Assembly (NCBI GenBank): GCA_026388815.1
Contig: JAPLJA010000148.1
Coordinates: 1-32,578 of the forward strand
Length of the DNA stretch: 32,578 nt
Origin: Pseudomonadota bacterium
Lineage (GTDB): Bacteria > Desulfobacterota > WTBG01 > JAPLJA01
Reading direction: 5' to 3'
Positions within the stretch are counted from its first letter, which is position 1, and each line of letters starts with the position of its first letter. This document shows positions 14,016 to 21,298 of this stretch, piece after piece. The notes under the pieces were generated by a model, which worked only from the letters and a program-made list of their open reading frames with translations, was not told the DNA's origin and did no database searches. Position numbers and translations under genes: made by a program.

Positions 14016-16127
14016 CTATGCCTCGAGATTCAATTTTTTTAATTTTCGGTAGAGGGAGGTCCTCCCGATTTTGAGGATCTTGGCTGCCAAAGTTTTATTA
14101 CTGCCAGCCTCTTTGAGCGCTTTCACGATGATATCTTTTTCTGCCAATTCACGGTTTCTGGAAATGACCTGACGCAATCCCTCTTCTAAAGGTTCACTTT
14201 TTTGCAACCGGTTCTGCGGTAAATCAACCATTTCCGGCGGTAGATCGCCAATTTTGATTATGTGGTCTTCACAGAGAATAAGGGCTCTTTCTATAATATT
14301 CTCCAGTTCTCGGACATTGCCTGGAAAGGGATACTGCAAAAGTGCTTTCATGGCTTCACGTGAAATACGTGTCTTCGCTCCATTCGCACTTGAATTTTTA
14401 AGAAAGTATTCTATCAGGAGAGTGATGTCTTCTATCCTTTCCCGTAGCGGGGGTATCCTGATGGTAAAGACATTGATCCGGTAATACAGGTCTTCTCTGA
14501 ACAACCCTCTTCTTGTTTCTTCAAGCAAATCCTTGTGGGTAGCTGCAATGATTCGTACATCTATATTAATTTCGCGGTTATCACCCACACGCTTGATCTC
14601 TCTCTGCTGGATGGCTCGTAAGAGTTTTACCTGCATGTCGAGGGGAAGCTCTCCTATTTCATCAAGAAAAATAACGCCCCCGTTAGCCTCTTCAAAAAGG
14701 CCCTTCTTATCCCGGATGGCACCGGTAAAGGAACCTTTGATGTGTCCAAAGAGTTCGCTCTCCAGCAGGTTCGTGGGGATGGCTCCACAGTTGAGGACAA
14801 TAAACGGCCCTTTACTTCTGGGGCTGTGGTGATAAATAGCCCGGGCGATGAGTTCCTTCCCGGTACCGCTGTCACCCTGGATAAGAACTGTGCTTTCACT
14901 CTCAGCAACCTTTTTCAGGAGATAGAAGATCTCCTGCATAGACCTGCTCTTCCCAACGATATTATCCAATTGATAAGGTTGGGTAAGTTCTTTCTGGAGC
15001 AGGTTTATCTTTTCATCTTTTTCACTGATTACCTTGCGCAATCGCTCTTTCTCGGTTAAGTCATGAACATTCCGGAGAATACCAATGATATCTCCCTGCC
15101 GGTCCTTAATGAGGGAGAGATTGACCTCCGTCGGGATGAGGTTACCGTCCTTATGTTTGAAGTACTGACGAAAGTTATAAACTTTCTTGTTTTCAAAGAG
15201 ATTGTTCAGCATCTCAGCTATGGTGCGCACGTAATCTTCTTCGATGGTAATAATTTCTCCGGAGGTTACCGTATGAGTGCCAATGGTAGGATAAAGTATG
15301 GTCATGGGCTGGTTCCTGATCTCCAGAGTTTCGTATCCCACCATTTTTTTAAAAGACTGGTTGAATCCGAGGATATGTCCTGCCGGACTTGTAATAAGAA
15401 TTCCGTCCAAAGAGTTTTCCAGAATGTTCCCGAGGTATTCCTTTGTTTTTAATATGTCTTTCACCAGGTAAAGTTTCATTTCCATGGTGAGATCTATCTG
15501 ACCGTCTTCTAAAAGCTCCCTTTCAATCTGGTCCATTGCTTCGGTTAAGGAGAGTTCTAAGGCTTTTTCTTCGGTAAGGTCCAATATCAGATAGAGAAAA
15601 CCGATAACATTGCCCTGAGGGTCAATGACATCCAGTCTGTGTTCCAGAACAGAAACTACTTTATCATCGTGGGAGATATAGGCATCTTCATGGGTGGTAT
15701 CGAAGTGTTTCTGCTTTACCCGGTAAATGAGATATTCAACCTGATTGCCATAATCTGACTTTGTTTTGTTCGGTCTTTCTACCCAGAGCTTCCCCTTATA
15801 AGAACCGATCAATTCACCTGGCTGATAACCGAGAGAAGAAATCAGATTTCTTGAGATGTCAACAATCATGTTATTTTCATCACAGATAATGCTTCCTATT
15901 TCAGGATTGTTGAACGCCTGGTTCAACTCTGTTGAAAACATCTCATTGTTTCCAAGGAGGAGGCTGTTCAGATACTTTTTCTGTTCAAGTATGAGTCCTC
16001 CCGTGTAGGTATCCATGATCTTTTTAATCAATTCCTTGAGAGAATTTAACTTTTCATCATGCCTGGCCTTTTTATTCAAGAGATCCTGGAACTCATTCAC
16101 TATTAAAGCAGTTACATCATGCTCCAT
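14016..16127 (-). CDS. sigma-54-dependent transcriptional activator with two PAS domains
   Basis: A 703-residue NtrC-class regulator. An N-terminal helical segment (1-70) is followed by PAS 1 (about 72-190), PAS 2 (about 230-360, PAC motif around 325-355) and a short coiled linker. The AAA+ domain has Walker A GDSGTGKE (418-425), GSFTGA (465-470) in place of GAFTGA, Walker B GGVIFLDE (483-490) and PGNVRELENI. A Fis-type HTH closes the protein (about 660-703, TLAAKILKIGRTSLYRKLKK). There is no receiver domain, so it senses a ligand or redox state through PAS rather than by phosphotransfer. The dehydrogenase gene reading away from it has a -24/-12 promoter, which makes that gene its probable target. 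Ser for Ala in GAFTGA occurs in some functional family members. Confidence 0.93.
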   Translation of the reverse strand: MEHDVTALIVNEFQDLLNKKARHDEKLNSLKELIKKIMDTYTGGLILEQKKYLNSLLLGNNEMFSTELNQAFNNPEIGSIICDENNMIVDISRNLISSLGYQPGELIGSYKGKLWVERPNKTKSDYGNQVEYLIYRVKQKHFDTTHEDAYISHDDKVVSVLEHRLDVIDPQGNVIGFLYLILDLTEEKALELSLTEAMDQIERELLEDGQIDLTMEMKLYLVKDILKTKEYLGNILENSLDGILITSPAGHILGFNQSFKKMVGYETLEIRNQPMTILYPTIGTHTVTSGEIITIEEDYVRTIAEMLNNLFENKKVYNFRQYFKHKDGNLIPTEVNLSLIKDRQGDIIGILRNVHDLTEKERLRKVISEKDEKINLLQKELTQPYQLDNIVGKSRSMQEIFYLLKKVAESESTVLIQGDSGTGKELIARAIYHHSPRSKGPFIVLNCGAIPTNLLESELFGHIKGSFTGAIRDKKGLFEEANGGVIFLDEIGELPLDMQVKLLRAIQQREIKRVGDNREINIDVRIIAATHKDLLEETRRGLFREDLYYRINVFTIRIPPLRERIEDITLLIEYFLKNSSANGAKTRISREAMKALLQYPFPGNVRELENIIERALILCEDHIIKIGDLPPEMVDLPQNRLQKSEPLEEGLRQVISRNRELAEKDIIVKALKEAGSNKTLAAKILKIGRTSLYRKLKKLNLEA

Positions 16128-16220
16128 AATTTACTACCCTGTTCATTAACAAAGGTTTTTAGTTGTTATCTGAAGCTTTATTATAAACAATTAAAGCCCT
16201 TTGTCCAGCAAATTGTTTTA

Positions 16221-16327
16221 TCCATGGAACGTATCATTACAGGCACATATTATATCTCTTTGATTTATAGTAATATTTTAGTCATAATCTTCGATGAGTT
16301 GTTTTTTTATCGTTCCATCCAGGGAAC
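16221..16327. promoter_or_regulatory. candidate activator (enhancer) sites for the sigma-54 regulator
   Basis: CGTTCCATGGA reads on the minus strand at 16221-16231, and CGTTCCATCCA on the plus strand at 16311-16321. The second lies inside an inverted repeat GTTCC-N6-GGAAC (16312-16327). Both sit about 90-195 bp upstream of the -24/-12 element, the usual distance for bacterial enhancer-binding proteins. Confidence 0.4.
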
Positions 16328-16413
16328 TAATGTATACAGCCACGCTTTCACAAAGCCAAATAAATAAGCTGATAATACAGATATTTACAAAATATTAGAT
16401 CCCAGCTAAAAAA

Positions 16414-16429
16414 TGGCATATCTTTTGTA
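16414..16429 (+). promoter_or_regulatory. sigma-54 (-24/-12) promoter of the aldehyde dehydrogenase gene
   Basis: TGGCATATCTTTTGTA matches TGGCAC-N5-TTGCA, with GG at 16415-16416 and GT (for GC) at 16427-16428 separated by exactly 10 bp. Transcription would start near 16440, 45 nt before the ATG. Confidence 0.6.
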
Positions 16430-16484
16430 TTCTTTAAATAATGTAATTCTCGGACAGAGTCTTTCACAGGAGGGTAGGAAATAA

Positions 16485-18005
16485 ATGGCAAAATTAAAGG
16501 TTGTTCCCGATCGAGTTGAGGAAAGGCAACACCTGCCAGAAGTCAAAAAGAATTACGGGGTCCTGAAAAATTATATCAATGGCGAATGGGTTGATGCCGA
16601 GGCCTCAAAACTCGAGGATGTAGAGAATCCTGCTACAGGGGAAATAATCGCTCAGGTCCCTCTCTCCACTGCCCGTGAGACAGCCAAAGCAGTAGAAGCT
16701 GCACAGGAAGCCTGGCTTGAGTGGAGGGAAACGCCTCCCGTAACCCGGGTCAGGTATTTCTTTAAACTGAGAGACCTCATGGAACAACACTTTGAAAATA
16801 TATCCAGGGTACAGGTTCAGGAGCACGGAAAGGCTATTGACGAAGCCAGAGGGGAGACTCGCCGCGCGATCGAGAATGTTGAAGTTGCTACAGGTGTTAC
16901 GTCGCTGATGATGGGTTATACGCTGGAAGATGGGGCTGCAGCAGGTATTGACGAGGAGGCTATTCGTTCCCCCTTAGGTGTTTTTGCCTCCATCAGTCCT
17001 TTCAATTTCCCGGCGATGATCCCCTTCTGGTTCTGGCCGTACGCAGTAGCCTGCGGGAATACCTACATTGTCAAACCATCAAAACAGGTGCCGCTTACCC
17101 AGGAATATATCTTTGAACTCATCCATCAGGCCGACTTCCCTCCGGGTGTGATTAGCTTGGTTAACGGAAGTCATGAAGTCGCTGATGCCCTCATGGATCA
17201 TCCTCTGGTAAAGGGGATTTCCTTTGTCGGCTCCACCCCGGTGGCCCACTATGTATACCGAAAATGCGCTGAGAACCGTAAGAGAGTCCAGGCCCAGGGC
17301 GGTGCCAAGAACTCGTTAGTTGTCATGCCGGACTGCGTACTGAACCGGACTGTTGCAAACATGCTCTCATCCTTTTATGGCTGTACCGGTCAGCGATGCC
17401 TTGCCGGTGCAAATTTAGTGGCAGTAGGAGATATCTACCAGAAACTGAAAGATAAATTTGTAGAGGGCGCAAAGAGAATCAAGGTAGGATACGGTCTGGA
17501 TGAAACGGTGAATATGGGCCCGGTTATCTCCGGCGATGCCAAGAAAAAGATTGAAGGATATATCGCAACGGGAGTTAAGGAAGGTGCAAAGCTTATCCTC
17601 GATGGCCGCAACATCAAGGTTGATGGATACCCGAAGGGGTATTTTATCGGTCCAACGGTATTCGACAATGTGACCCCTGACATGACCATAGCAAAAGAAG
17701 AAATATTTGGCCCGGTGGTAAGCATCATCAGGGTGAAGGACATCGACGAGGCAATCGACCTGATCCATTCAAGCCCCTTTGGAAATGCCGCTTCCATTTA
17801 TACCCAGAGCGGCCCGGCTGCCCGGGAGTTCCGCTACCGCGTTCACTGTGGCAACATCGGTATCAACATCGGAATAGTCGCTGCCATGGCCTATTTCCCC
17901 TTTGCCGGCTCTAAAGATTCATTCTTCGGTGACCTCCATGGCCAGGGAGAGGATGCCATTAATTTCTTTACCGACAGAAAGGTTGTAATTACCAGATGGT
18001 TTTAA
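16485..18005 (+). CDS. mmsA: CoA-acylating methylmalonate-semialdehyde dehydrogenase (MmsA-like)
   Basis: A 506-residue NAD-dependent aldehyde dehydrogenase. The catalytic Cys305 is in GCTGQRCLAGA; the oxyanion Asn is in SPFNFPAM and NAD contacts are in IVKPSKQ and SFVGSTPV. The general-base Glu of hydrolytic ALDHs is missing (QAQGGAKNS instead of LELGGK), which marks the CoA-acylating group. The C-terminal FPFAGSKDSFFGDLHGQG...FFTDRKVVITRW resembles MmsA. MmsA converts methylmalonate or malonate semialdehyde to propionyl- or acetyl-CoA in valine, beta-alanine and inositol breakdown. Other acyl semialdehydes are possible because no catabolic genes lie alongside. A strong SD (AGGAGGG) and a -24/-12 promoter precede it. 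It overlaps the ferritin-like gene by 10 bp. Confidence 0.88.
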   Translation: MAKLKVVPDRVEERQHLPEVKKNYGVLKNYINGEWVDAEASKLEDVENPATGEIIAQVPLSTARETAKAVEAAQEAWLEWRETPPVTRVRYFFKLRDLMEQHFENISRVQVQEHGKAIDEARGETRRAIENVEVATGVTSLMMGYTLEDGAAAGIDEEAIRSPLGVFASISPFNFPAMIPFWFWPYAVACGNTYIVKPSKQVPLTQEYIFELIHQADFPPGVISLVNGSHEVADALMDHPLVKGISFVGSTPVAHYVYRKCAENRKRVQAQGGAKNSLVVMPDCVLNRTVANMLSSFYGCTGQRCLAGANLVAVGDIYQKLKDKFVEGAKRIKVGYGLDETVNMGPVISGDAKKKIEGYIATGVKEGAKLILDGRNIKVDGYPKGYFIGPTVFDNVTPDMTIAKEEIFGPVVSIIRVKDIDEAIDLIHSSPFGNAASIYTQSGPAAREFRYRVHCGNIGINIGIVAAMAYFPFAGSKDSFFGDLHGQGEDAINFFTDRKVVITRWF

Positions 18006-18445
18006 AGAGTTCTTTCCCCGAAATTACCACCTTCGGATCGCTCATACGGTTCGCACTCGAACTGGAAAAAGTAGCAACAAGTCTCTACGAGGGCAGCTCG
18101 AAAACCTACCCCAATGTAGCTGCCCTCCCCCTCCTTGCTGATTTACACCGTAAGCGCTCTCAGCTGCTCGAACATACCAGGCAGCAGAAGCTGAACGAGA
18201 TGATCCTTGAGCCAATTTATGATTTGAATGGTAACGACTATTCACTAAACCCAAATGGAAATTCACCTTCCGCCCTGAAGGAACTGATAAAAACGGCTGA
18301 GATTATTGAAGATAAATCCGCCAGGTTTTATTCTGATTCTGCCAGGCTGGCCAAATCGCTCCTTGCAGAATCGAGCAGGATTTTTCAGAAGTTAGCCAAG
18401 GAAAACGACGATAATAAAAGCAAGTTAAAGACCATTGCGTCTTAA
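17996..18445 (+). CDS. ferritin-like/rubrerythrin-fold hypothetical protein
   Basis: A 149-residue, largely helical protein. Helix 1 contains IRFALELEKVATSLYE; a middle helix has LLADLHRKRSQLLEHTR; helix 3 has AEIIEDKSARFYSDSARL; a last helix follows from SSRIFQKLAKENDDNK. The E-x-x-A-x-x-x-Y and E-D-K-S-A-R-F-Y patterns recall rubrerythrin-type four-helix bundles, but the E-x-x-H metal ligands are incomplete, so iron binding is doubtful. The ATG at 17996 overlaps the dehydrogenase stop by 10 bp (ATGGTTTTAA), so it is translationally coupled and shares the sigma-54 promoter. A partner role for the dehydrogenase is only suggested by this coupling. Confidence 0.65.
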   Translation: MVLKSSFPEITTFGSLIRFALELEKVATSLYEGSSKTYPNVAALPLLADLHRKRSQLLEHTRQQKLNEMILEPIYDLNGNDYSLNPNGNSPSALKELIKTAEIIEDKSARFYSDSARLAKSLLAESSRIFQKLAKENDDNKSKLKTIAS

Positions 18446-18479
18446 ATTGTTCTGTTCCTCTCCAGACATTATAATGGAC

Positions 18480-18508
18480 TTGACATGAAAGCATTTTAAA
18501 TTTATTAT
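18480..18508 (+). promoter_or_regulatory. sigma-70 promoter for the glutamate synthase-family gene
   Basis: A perfect TTGACA (18480-18485), a 17-bp spacer and TATTAT (18503-18508) predict a start near 18515. The resulting leader is about 175 nt and contains the attenuator-like hairpins at 18519-18580. Confidence 0.7.
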
Positions 18509-18518
18509 TTATGTACTT

Positions 18519-18580
18519 GTAATACAAAGGCGTATTACGAGGAAAAGACAAAGGCGTCTGCAACATGGCGCCTTTTTTTT
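18519..18580 (+). terminator. attenuator-like double hairpin with U-tract in the leader
   Basis: Stem 1 pairs GTAATAC (18519-18525) with GTATTAC (18532-18538). Stem 2 pairs AAAGGCG (18550-18556) with CGCCTTT (18569-18575) and runs into eight Ts (18573-18580). The loop of stem 1 carries a second copy of the ACAAAGGCGT word found in stem 2 and so could compete for the same CGCCTTT. A terminator placed after the promoter and 110 nt before the ATG suggests regulated premature termination. Confidence 0.6.
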
Positions 18581-18691
18581 GCGCTTCAGCCTGAACAAAG
18601 GTGCAATAGATACTCAGTCAGTTATTTTTGATGTTTCCGTTTTTGATAGCACATAAAGCGTATAACAACCAAGGTAAGGAGGAAATGAAGA

Positions 18692-20266
18692 ATGTCGTAC
18701 ACCAGAATTAATGCAACAGCCGCAACGTTAACAAAGAACCGTACCGGGAATGACATCAGCCCCTTCTCCGGTATGTGTGTAACGTGCATCGAGGGATGCC
18801 CGGGCCTTTGCGAGATAGGCCAATCTGCGCTGAGGGGATCTGAAGTGATTTACCCTCAGCCCTTTGGCACGATCACGGCTGCTTCACAGAAAAACTATCC
18901 CGTCGACCTCTCCCATTTTAATATCATGGGTACTGCAGTAGGGGCGGTAGGGATAGAAGCAGACAGTGACAAGGCGACCTTCCCTAATGTTAAAGTGGAA
19001 ACAAAGGTAGGACAGGGAAAGGGTGTCAGGCTCAGAATGCCTATTGTCATCCCCGGTCTGGGATCAACGAATATTGCAAAAAACAACTGGGACGGCCTTG
19101 CTATTGGAGCAGCCATTTCCGGTATTATCCTGACCATCGGTGAAAATGTCTGCGGAATGGATGAAAAATCAGAGATTAAAAATGCAAAGGTGCTCAAATC
19201 ACCAGAACTCGAAAGAAGGGTCAAGCTCTACCAGGACTGGCAGGACGAATTCGGAGCCATCGTTCTCCAGTCGAACGTAGAGGATACAAGACTGGGTGTT
19301 TTAGAGTATGGCCTCTCCAAGCTCGGTATCGAGATTGTTGAGCTGAAATGGGGACAGGGTGCAAAGGATATCGGCGGTGAAGTTAAAATCACCTCGCTTG
19401 AAAAAGCCAAAATGTTGCGTGAAAGAGGGTATATCGTCCTTCCTGACCCTCTGGACCCGGAAGTACAGGAATCATTTAAGAACAAAACCTTTAAAGAATT
19501 TGAAAGGCATTCCCGTATCGGTATGGTTGAAAAAGGGTCTTTCATGAAGAGGGTCAAAGAACTGAGGGACCTCGGAGCCAAATATGTATTTTTAAAGACC
19601 GGCGCTTACCGCCCGGCTGACCTTGCACGTGCCGTTAAATTTGCATCTGAAGCAAAGATCGATCTTCTGACGGTTGACGGAGCCGGCGGAGGAACCGGAA
19701 TGAGCCCCTGGAGGATGATGAACGAGTGGGGGGTGCCTACGGTAGAAATATTTTCCCTTACCTACCAGTATATAGACAGGCTCGCCAAAAAGGGTCACTA
19801 CGTGCCTGATGTTGCCTTCGCAAGTGGAATCACCCTGGAAGATCAGATGTTCAAAGTCCTGGCCCTGGGAGCTCCCTATGCAAAGCTCGTGGGCATGGCC
19901 CGCGCTCCTATTGCTGCTGCCATGGTTGGAAAAACCATTGGGAATATGATCGAAAAGAGAAAACTTCCTCCTACATTTGAAAAGCACGGCACGAGCATTG
20001 AGGAAATCTTCATAACTACACCTGAACTTAAACACAGGTACGGAAATAAGTTCTCCCAGATTCCACCTGCCGCTATAGGTCTCTATACCTACGTGCAAAG
20101 GTTATCACAGGGATTGCGTCAGCTCATGTGTGGTGGGAGAAAGTTCGCCCTGGAACATATCTCCCGAAATGATATTGTATCCCTGACAAAAGAGGCATCA
20201 CAGATTTCCGGTATACAGTATGTGATGGATTGCGATAAGGAAGAAGTAGACAAGATACTTGGTTAA
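18692..20266 (+). CDS. FMN-binding glutamate synthase-family protein
   Basis: A 524-residue protein. Residues about 28-42 hold a Cys cluster (CVTCIEGCPGLC) likely to bind an Fe-S centre. The rest is the alpha/beta barrel of the GltB synthase domain: MPIVIPGLGS, ELKWGQGAKDIGGEVK, LLTVDGAGGGTGMSPWRM and VAFASGI with LGAPYAKLVGMARAP match the FMN and 2-oxoglutarate motifs. No amidotransferase or GXGXG domain is attached, so its nitrogen donor and exact reaction are unclear; it may work with another subunit or on another substrate. Good SD (AAGGAGG). It is regulated by a strong promoter and an attenuator-like leader, and sits next to an OmpR-type regulator and glnA. Confidence 0.82.
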   Translation: MSYTRINATAATLTKNRTGNDISPFSGMCVTCIEGCPGLCEIGQSALRGSEVIYPQPFGTITAASQKNYPVDLSHFNIMGTAVGAVGIEADSDKATFPNVKVETKVGQGKGVRLRMPIVIPGLGSTNIAKNNWDGLAIGAAISGIILTIGENVCGMDEKSEIKNAKVLKSPELERRVKLYQDWQDEFGAIVLQSNVEDTRLGVLEYGLSKLGIEIVELKWGQGAKDIGGEVKITSLEKAKMLRERGYIVLPDPLDPEVQESFKNKTFKEFERHSRIGMVEKGSFMKRVKELRDLGAKYVFLKTGAYRPADLARAVKFASEAKIDLLTVDGAGGGTGMSPWRMMNEWGVPTVEIFSLTYQYIDRLAKKGHYVPDVAFASGITLEDQMFKVLALGAPYAKLVGMARAPIAAAMVGKTIGNMIEKRKLPPTFEKHGTSIEEIFITTPELKHRYGNKFSQIPPAAIGLYTYVQRLSQGLRQLMCGGRKFALEHISRNDIVSLTKEASQISGIQYVMDCDKEEVDKILG

Positions 20267-20325
20267 TTAAGAATGAAGAATGAAAATTAAATTCTTAACT
20301 CTTCACGCTTAACTGTTCACTTCAA
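20267..20325. repeat. AT-rich intergenic word repeat
   Basis: AATTAAGAATGAAGAATG is followed by an inverted echo AAATTCTTAACTCTTCACGC. The words AATTCTTAA and TTAACTCTTCA recur upstream of carB at about 30238-30262, so this looks like a dispersed intergenic repeat rather than a regulatory site. Confidence 0.5.
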
Positions 20326-20366
20326 GGGTCAGGGAGTTCTCTCTTCCAGGCCCTTTCTCAAATTGA

Positions 20367-20394
20367 TTGATTTCTCCAGCACTATCTGTATAAT
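20367..20394 (+). promoter_or_regulatory. sigma-70 promoter for the OmpR-type regulator
   Basis: TTGATT (20367-20372), a 16-bp spacer and a perfect TATAAT (20389-20394), about 75 nt upstream of the regulator ATG at 20470. Confidence 0.6.
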
Positions 20395-20469
20395 CTTTTA
20401 AAATTTCAGATGCTCAATTTACCAATGCTGAAGTAACCAGAGAGTATAAATTCTCCTCAGAGAAATTTA

Positions 20470-21156
20470 ATGCAGAAGCTTCTTTTTTTTACATCTGACC
20501 AGACGTGGGGCAAGAAGGTTGCCGGACCCCTGGAAGATGCTGGTTTCCGGGTGCTGTCAGTTTCAGAGCATGACAGGGCTGTCGATCTCTTTTTTACCGA
20601 ACGCCCTGATATGCTGCTCTTTGATCTTGTTTCACTGGAAGAGCCGAACGTGAAGGAACTGAAATACCTTCGGAGAGAGCAGGGAATGAAAGAACTTCCT
20701 GTTCTTGCTTTTATCAAGAAGGAGGTCCTCGTTACGGTACCTCTCTCTTTGGGCTTTGATGACTTCGTGACGAGAGATGCAGACCATCAGGAGATCATAG
20801 CGAGGATCCAACAAATGTTATGGAGGATCGGTAAAGTCGACCGGGAACATACCGTGAATATCGAGGAACTCCTCCTTGACCTGGATAACTATGAGGTCTC
20901 TCTGAAAGGGAAGCCCGTTTCTCTTACCTACCGTGAATATGAGTTATTAAAGTTCTTTATCCTGAACAGAGACAGGGTATTTACCCGCGAAGTGCTCCTG
21001 GACAGGGTATGGGGCTATGACAACTACGTAGGAACGAGGACTGTGGATATTCATGTACAGCGGTTGAGAACGAAACTGGGGGGCGCGTATGGCGACCTCA
21101 TCCAGACCGTCCGGAATGTGGGATATAAATTCTGTAGCAATCCGGATGCATTGTAG
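20470..21156 (+). CDS. OmpR/GlnR-like winged-helix regulator with degenerate receiver
   Basis: A 228-residue protein. Residues 1-120 have the receiver fold and an Asp at the phosphorylation position (D52 in LLFDLV). The N-terminal acidic pair is replaced by FFTSDQ, and the conserved Lys near 102 is missing (GFDDFVTRD). Residues 130-223 form a clear OmpR-type winged helix (PVSLTYREYELLKFF, DRVWGYDNYVGTRTVDIHVQRLR, QTVRNVGYKF). Actinobacterial GlnR, the nitrogen regulator, is an orphan regulator with the same kind of worn receiver. No histidine kinase is adjacent. The gene lies between a glutamate synthase-family gene and glnA, and four 11-bp-spaced boxes precede glnA, so it probably controls nitrogen assimilation (inference). 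The SD is weak. Confidence 0.85.
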   Translation: MQKLLFFTSDQTWGKKVAGPLEDAGFRVLSVSEHDRAVDLFFTERPDMLLFDLVSLEEPNVKELKYLRREQGMKELPVLAFIKKEVLVTVPLSLGFDDFVTRDADHQEIIARIQQMLWRIGKVDREHTVNIEELLLDLDNYEVSLKGKPVSLTYREYELLKFFILNRDRVFTREVLLDRVWGYDNYVGTRTVDIHVQRLRTKLGGAYGDLIQTVRNVGYKFCSNPDAL

Positions 21157-21166
21157 AAGATAATAT

Positions 21167-21204
21167 TTTACATAGTATTTACGTGCCTGAAATATTCCTG
21201 AAAC
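21167..21204 (+). promoter_or_regulatory. four-box operator upstream of glnA
   Basis: TTTAC (21167), TTTAC (21178), GAAAT (21189) and GAAAC (21200) begin exactly 11 bp apart. This is the helical repeat used by OmpR/PhoB-type dimers and close to the GTnAC-N6-GAAAC boxes of GlnR. The last box ends 10 bp before a TATGCT -10 (21215-21220) and covers the poor -35, as in activator-dependent promoters. Confidence 0.6.
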
Positions 21205-21298
21205 ATTTATCCTCTATGCTATTCTCCATGGAACCACTTCATCATAACAATCGTATGCGAGCACATGGTAACTGTAACCTCGCAGAAAGGAGAATAAC

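Larger units (their letters stand above)
16128..16484. other. 357-bp divergent regulatory region
   Basis: No gene is seen on either strand (the 82-codon plus-strand ORF here has no family likeness and no SD). It separates the sigma-54 activator from the dehydrogenase and contains paired CGTTCCAT-type sites, the -24/-12 element at 16414-16429 and the dehydrogenase SD (AGGAGGG, about 16469-16475). Confidence 0.6.
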
